Both the position numbers and the translations under genes were made by a program. A stretch of 7,355 bases of DNA from an uncultured Clostridia bacterium (lineage in GTDB: Bacteria > Bacillota > Clostridia > Oscillospirales > Acutalibacteraceae). Where the stretch lies: contig CAJFUH010000121.1 of the NCBI GenBank assembly GCA_904420155.1, positions 1 through 7,355 of the forward strand. The letters are read 5' to 3'. This document shows, piece by piece, positions 6,150 through 7,355 of this stretch. The notes under the pieces are model-generated. The model saw only the letters and a list, made by a program, of their open reading frames with translations, was not told the origin of the DNA and made no database searches. Numbering within the stretch: the stretch's first letter is position 1; the number at the start of each line of letters is the position of its first letter.

Positions 6150-7085
6150 ATGATACAATATGAAGAACTGCATCCTTCTTCCCATCCCACTGCGGTAGCG
6201 TTGGGGTGTTTTGATGGACTGCATAAAGGGCATGCGGCGGTGATCGGCAGGGCTGTCCAGGAACAGGAGAACGGCCTCACGCCTACGGTCTTTACTTTTC
6301 CGGACAGCCCTCTAAGGGAGCTTTCTGGCAGCGGAGCGCCCAGATTGATGGAAAATTCAGAAAGAAGCAGGCTGTTGGAAGGAATGGGTGTGCAATACCT
6401 CTACCAAATTCCATTTTCCTCGTTGATGAATTTAAGCCCGGAGGAGTTTGTTTCCCGTATTTTGCGGGATGTCTTACAGGCCAGGAAAGTATTTTGTGGA
6501 TTTAATTATCATTTTGGCAAAGGTGGCCGTGCAGGCAGCGGGGAGTTACAGCAGCTTTGTAAACAGGAGGGGATCGAAGCGGTCTCGTTAGATCCCGTCA
6601 TGGAGGAAGGGGCCCCCATCAGTTCCACCCGTATCCGCAATATGGTGGAAACAGGGAATATCGAGAGCGCCAACCGGATGCTGGGACGGCCGTTCTTTTA
6701 CACAGGAGAAGTGATAAATGGAAGGAAGTTGGGAAGGTTAATGGGAACCCCTACCCTGAACCAGGTTTTTCCGGAAGGTTTTATCCTCCCCCGCTTCGGC
6801 GTGTATGCGGCGTTGGTTTCCTGCGACGGTTGGATGACCAGCGGCGTTACCAATATCGGCATGAAACCCACCGTCGGTTCCCCGGTCCCCTTGTCAGAGA
6901 CTTGGATGCCGGACTATCAGGGAAAAGAGCTGTATGGCAAACAAGTAAAAATACAGCTGCTGCATTTTTTACGCCCGGAGAAAAAGTTTGAAGATTTGGA
7001 TCGGTTACGGCAAGCGATCTTATCGGATGGTGATCGGGCCCGGGAGATCTGTCGTCATTATGTAGAAAAGAATAGTAAAAAATAA
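6150..7085 (+). CDS. ribF: Bifunctional riboflavin kinase / FAD synthetase RibF
   Basis: RibF phosphorylates riboflavin to FMN and adenylates FMN to FAD. The 311 residues match the family. The N-terminal nucleotidyltransferase domain shows LGCFDGLHKGH (18-28, the HxGH-type site), TFPDSPLREL (49-58), FCGFNYHFGKGG (115-126) and ISSTRIR (157-163). The C-terminal flavokinase domain shows GEVINGRKLGRLMGTPTLN (186-204), FGVYA (216-220), TNIGMKPTVG (234-243), the expected catalytic Glu in SETW (E250) and a closing LRPEKKFEDLDRLRQAI (274-290). Two small departures from the usual motifs are PTLN in place of PTAN and ETW in place of ETH; both key polar residues remain. Start ATG 6150 follows GGGAGG at 6133-6138. 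It stands 57 bases after truB and is the last gene of the operon in view; rpsO, often next, is not present before the terminator or in the 232 bases after it. Confidence 0.96.
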   Translation: MIQYEELHPSSHPTAVALGCFDGLHKGHAAVIGRAVQEQENGLTPTVFTFPDSPLRELSGSGAPRLMENSERSRLLEGMGVQYLYQIPFSSLMNLSPEEFVSRILRDVLQARKVFCGFNYHFGKGGRAGSGELQQLCKQEGIEAVSLDPVMEEGAPISSTRIRNMVETGNIESANRMLGRPFFYTGEVINGRKLGRLMGTPTLNQVFPEGFILPRFGVYAALVSCDGWMTSGVTNIGMKPTVGSPVPLSETWMPDYQGKELYGKQVKIQLLHFLRPEKKFEDLDRLRQAILSDGDRAREICRHYVEKNSKK

Positions 7086-7088
7086 AAA

Positions 7089-7123
7089 GAAAAACCTGTT
7101 GGAATATTTTCAGCAGGTTTTTC
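7089..7123 (+). terminator. Intrinsic terminator after ribF
   Basis: Three bases after the ribF stop, a 13-base-pair stem (7089-7101 with 7111-7123, one G-T pair) encloses a nine-base loop. The stem has a CCTG/CAGG core, an A run on the 5' side and a T run on the 3' side, continuing into TTAGTTTT. The A and T runs on both flanks mean it could also stop transcription from the other strand. It closes the operon. Confidence 0.92.
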
Positions 7124-7355
7124 TTAGTTTTGGAAGAATCGTTGATATAACAAGGATGGATTTCTGTTAGAATATAGCCTTTTTCCTCAGACAAACTTAT
7201 TTTTTCATTGCGCTCAAGCCGCGCGGGCTCCTCCTTTCTCTGCCGCCAGAGAAAGGAGGCAAAGAGAGCGCAAAGGGGGGAGTCGTGTCTCCCCCCTTTG
7301 AACCCCTTACAAAGGCCGCTGCGGCGGGTCTTCTAAGTCAGCCCGGGAAGTATGC
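7124..7355. other. Gene-free right end containing structured inverted repeats
   Basis: No credible coding frame is seen on either strand in these 232 bases. The first part (7124-7207) is AT-rich without a sound promoter. From 7208 the base composition shifts sharply to G+C-rich with several nested inverted repeats (described separately). The final 30 bases hold no recognisable feature. Confidence 0.6.
7208..7300. repeat. Cluster of perfect inverted repeats (REP/MITE-like element or structured RNA)
   Basis: Four pairings are visible. TTGCGCTC (7208-7215) is a perfect inverted match to GAGCGCAA (7266-7273). Inside it are a 4-bp hairpin AGCC/GGCT (7217-7220 with 7226-7229) and a perfect 13-bp hairpin, CCTCCTTTCTCTG (7230-7242) with its complement at 7247-7259 around a CCGC loop. 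These together could form a three-way junction. Directly after it, a perfect 12-bp hairpin, CAAAGGGGGGAG (7271-7282) with its complement at 7289-7300 around TCGTGT, shares three bases with the outer stem, so the two compete. A further odd palindrome GCCGC-T-GCGGC lies at 7315-7325. Neither long hairpin is followed by T on either strand, so these are not plain terminators. The arrangement looks like an intergenic repeat family, but copy number cannot be judged here. Confidence 0.65.

Noticed and set aside
7142..7173. Promoter-like TTGATA followed by TAGAAT
   Set aside because: The spacing is 20 bases; at 17 bases the -10 match is only three of six. No gene follows, so I do not call it.
1..7355. 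CRISPR array, tRNA or rRNA genes, insertion sequences, toxin-antitoxin or defence genes
   Set aside because: No regularly spaced direct repeats, tRNA-like cloverleaf, transposase or defence-type protein was seen. Every substantial gene is a conserved housekeeping gene.

Overview
The window is an almost complete copy of the conserved bacterial nusA-infB operon, all on the + strand. In order it holds the 3' end of nusA, ylxR (rnpM), ylxQ, infB, rbfA, a DHH/DHHA1 phosphoesterase (NrnA-like), truB and ribF, closed by a strong intrinsic terminator. Gene order, compact spacing, purine-rich Shine-Dalgarno sites, a NusA without C-terminal acidic repeat domains, and the ylxR-ylxQ pair all point to a Firmicute. 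A DHH-family gene between rbfA and truB, moderate G+C, and the style of the IF2 linker suggest a class Clostridia member, perhaps the Oscillospiraceae/Ruminococcaceae group. This placement is inference from gene order and protein style; no search was possible.

Layout. 1-480 is the C-terminal part of NusA (two KH domains). 481-651 is a 171-base gap with no convincing gene. 652-1273 carries ylxR and ylxQ, which overlap by 8 bases; ylxQ overlaps infB by 4. 1270-3750 is infB. 3751-3878 is a 128-base gap with a possible hairpin. 3879-6092 carries rbfA, the DHH gene and truB, overlapping by 11 and 4 bases. 6150-7085 is ribF, and 7089-7123 is the terminator. 7124-7355 has no recognisable gene, but it contains a dense set of perfect inverted repeats that looks like an intergenic repeat element or a structured RNA.

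How the genes work together. Most of the products serve RNA metabolism and translation. NusA acts in transcription elongation and termination, YlxR/RnpM and YlxQ are RNA-binding proteins, IF2 starts translation, RbfA matures the 30S subunit, the DHH protein probably degrades very short RNAs and/or pAp, and TruB makes pseudouridine 55 in tRNA. RibF makes FMN and FAD and is a metabolic passenger commonly found beside truB. The coupled overlaps suggest translational coupling within two blocks, ylxR-ylxQ-infB and rbfA-DHH-truB.

No undescribed multi-gene system is visible. The only stretch not explained by housekeeping genes is the palindromic region after the terminator (about 7208-7325).
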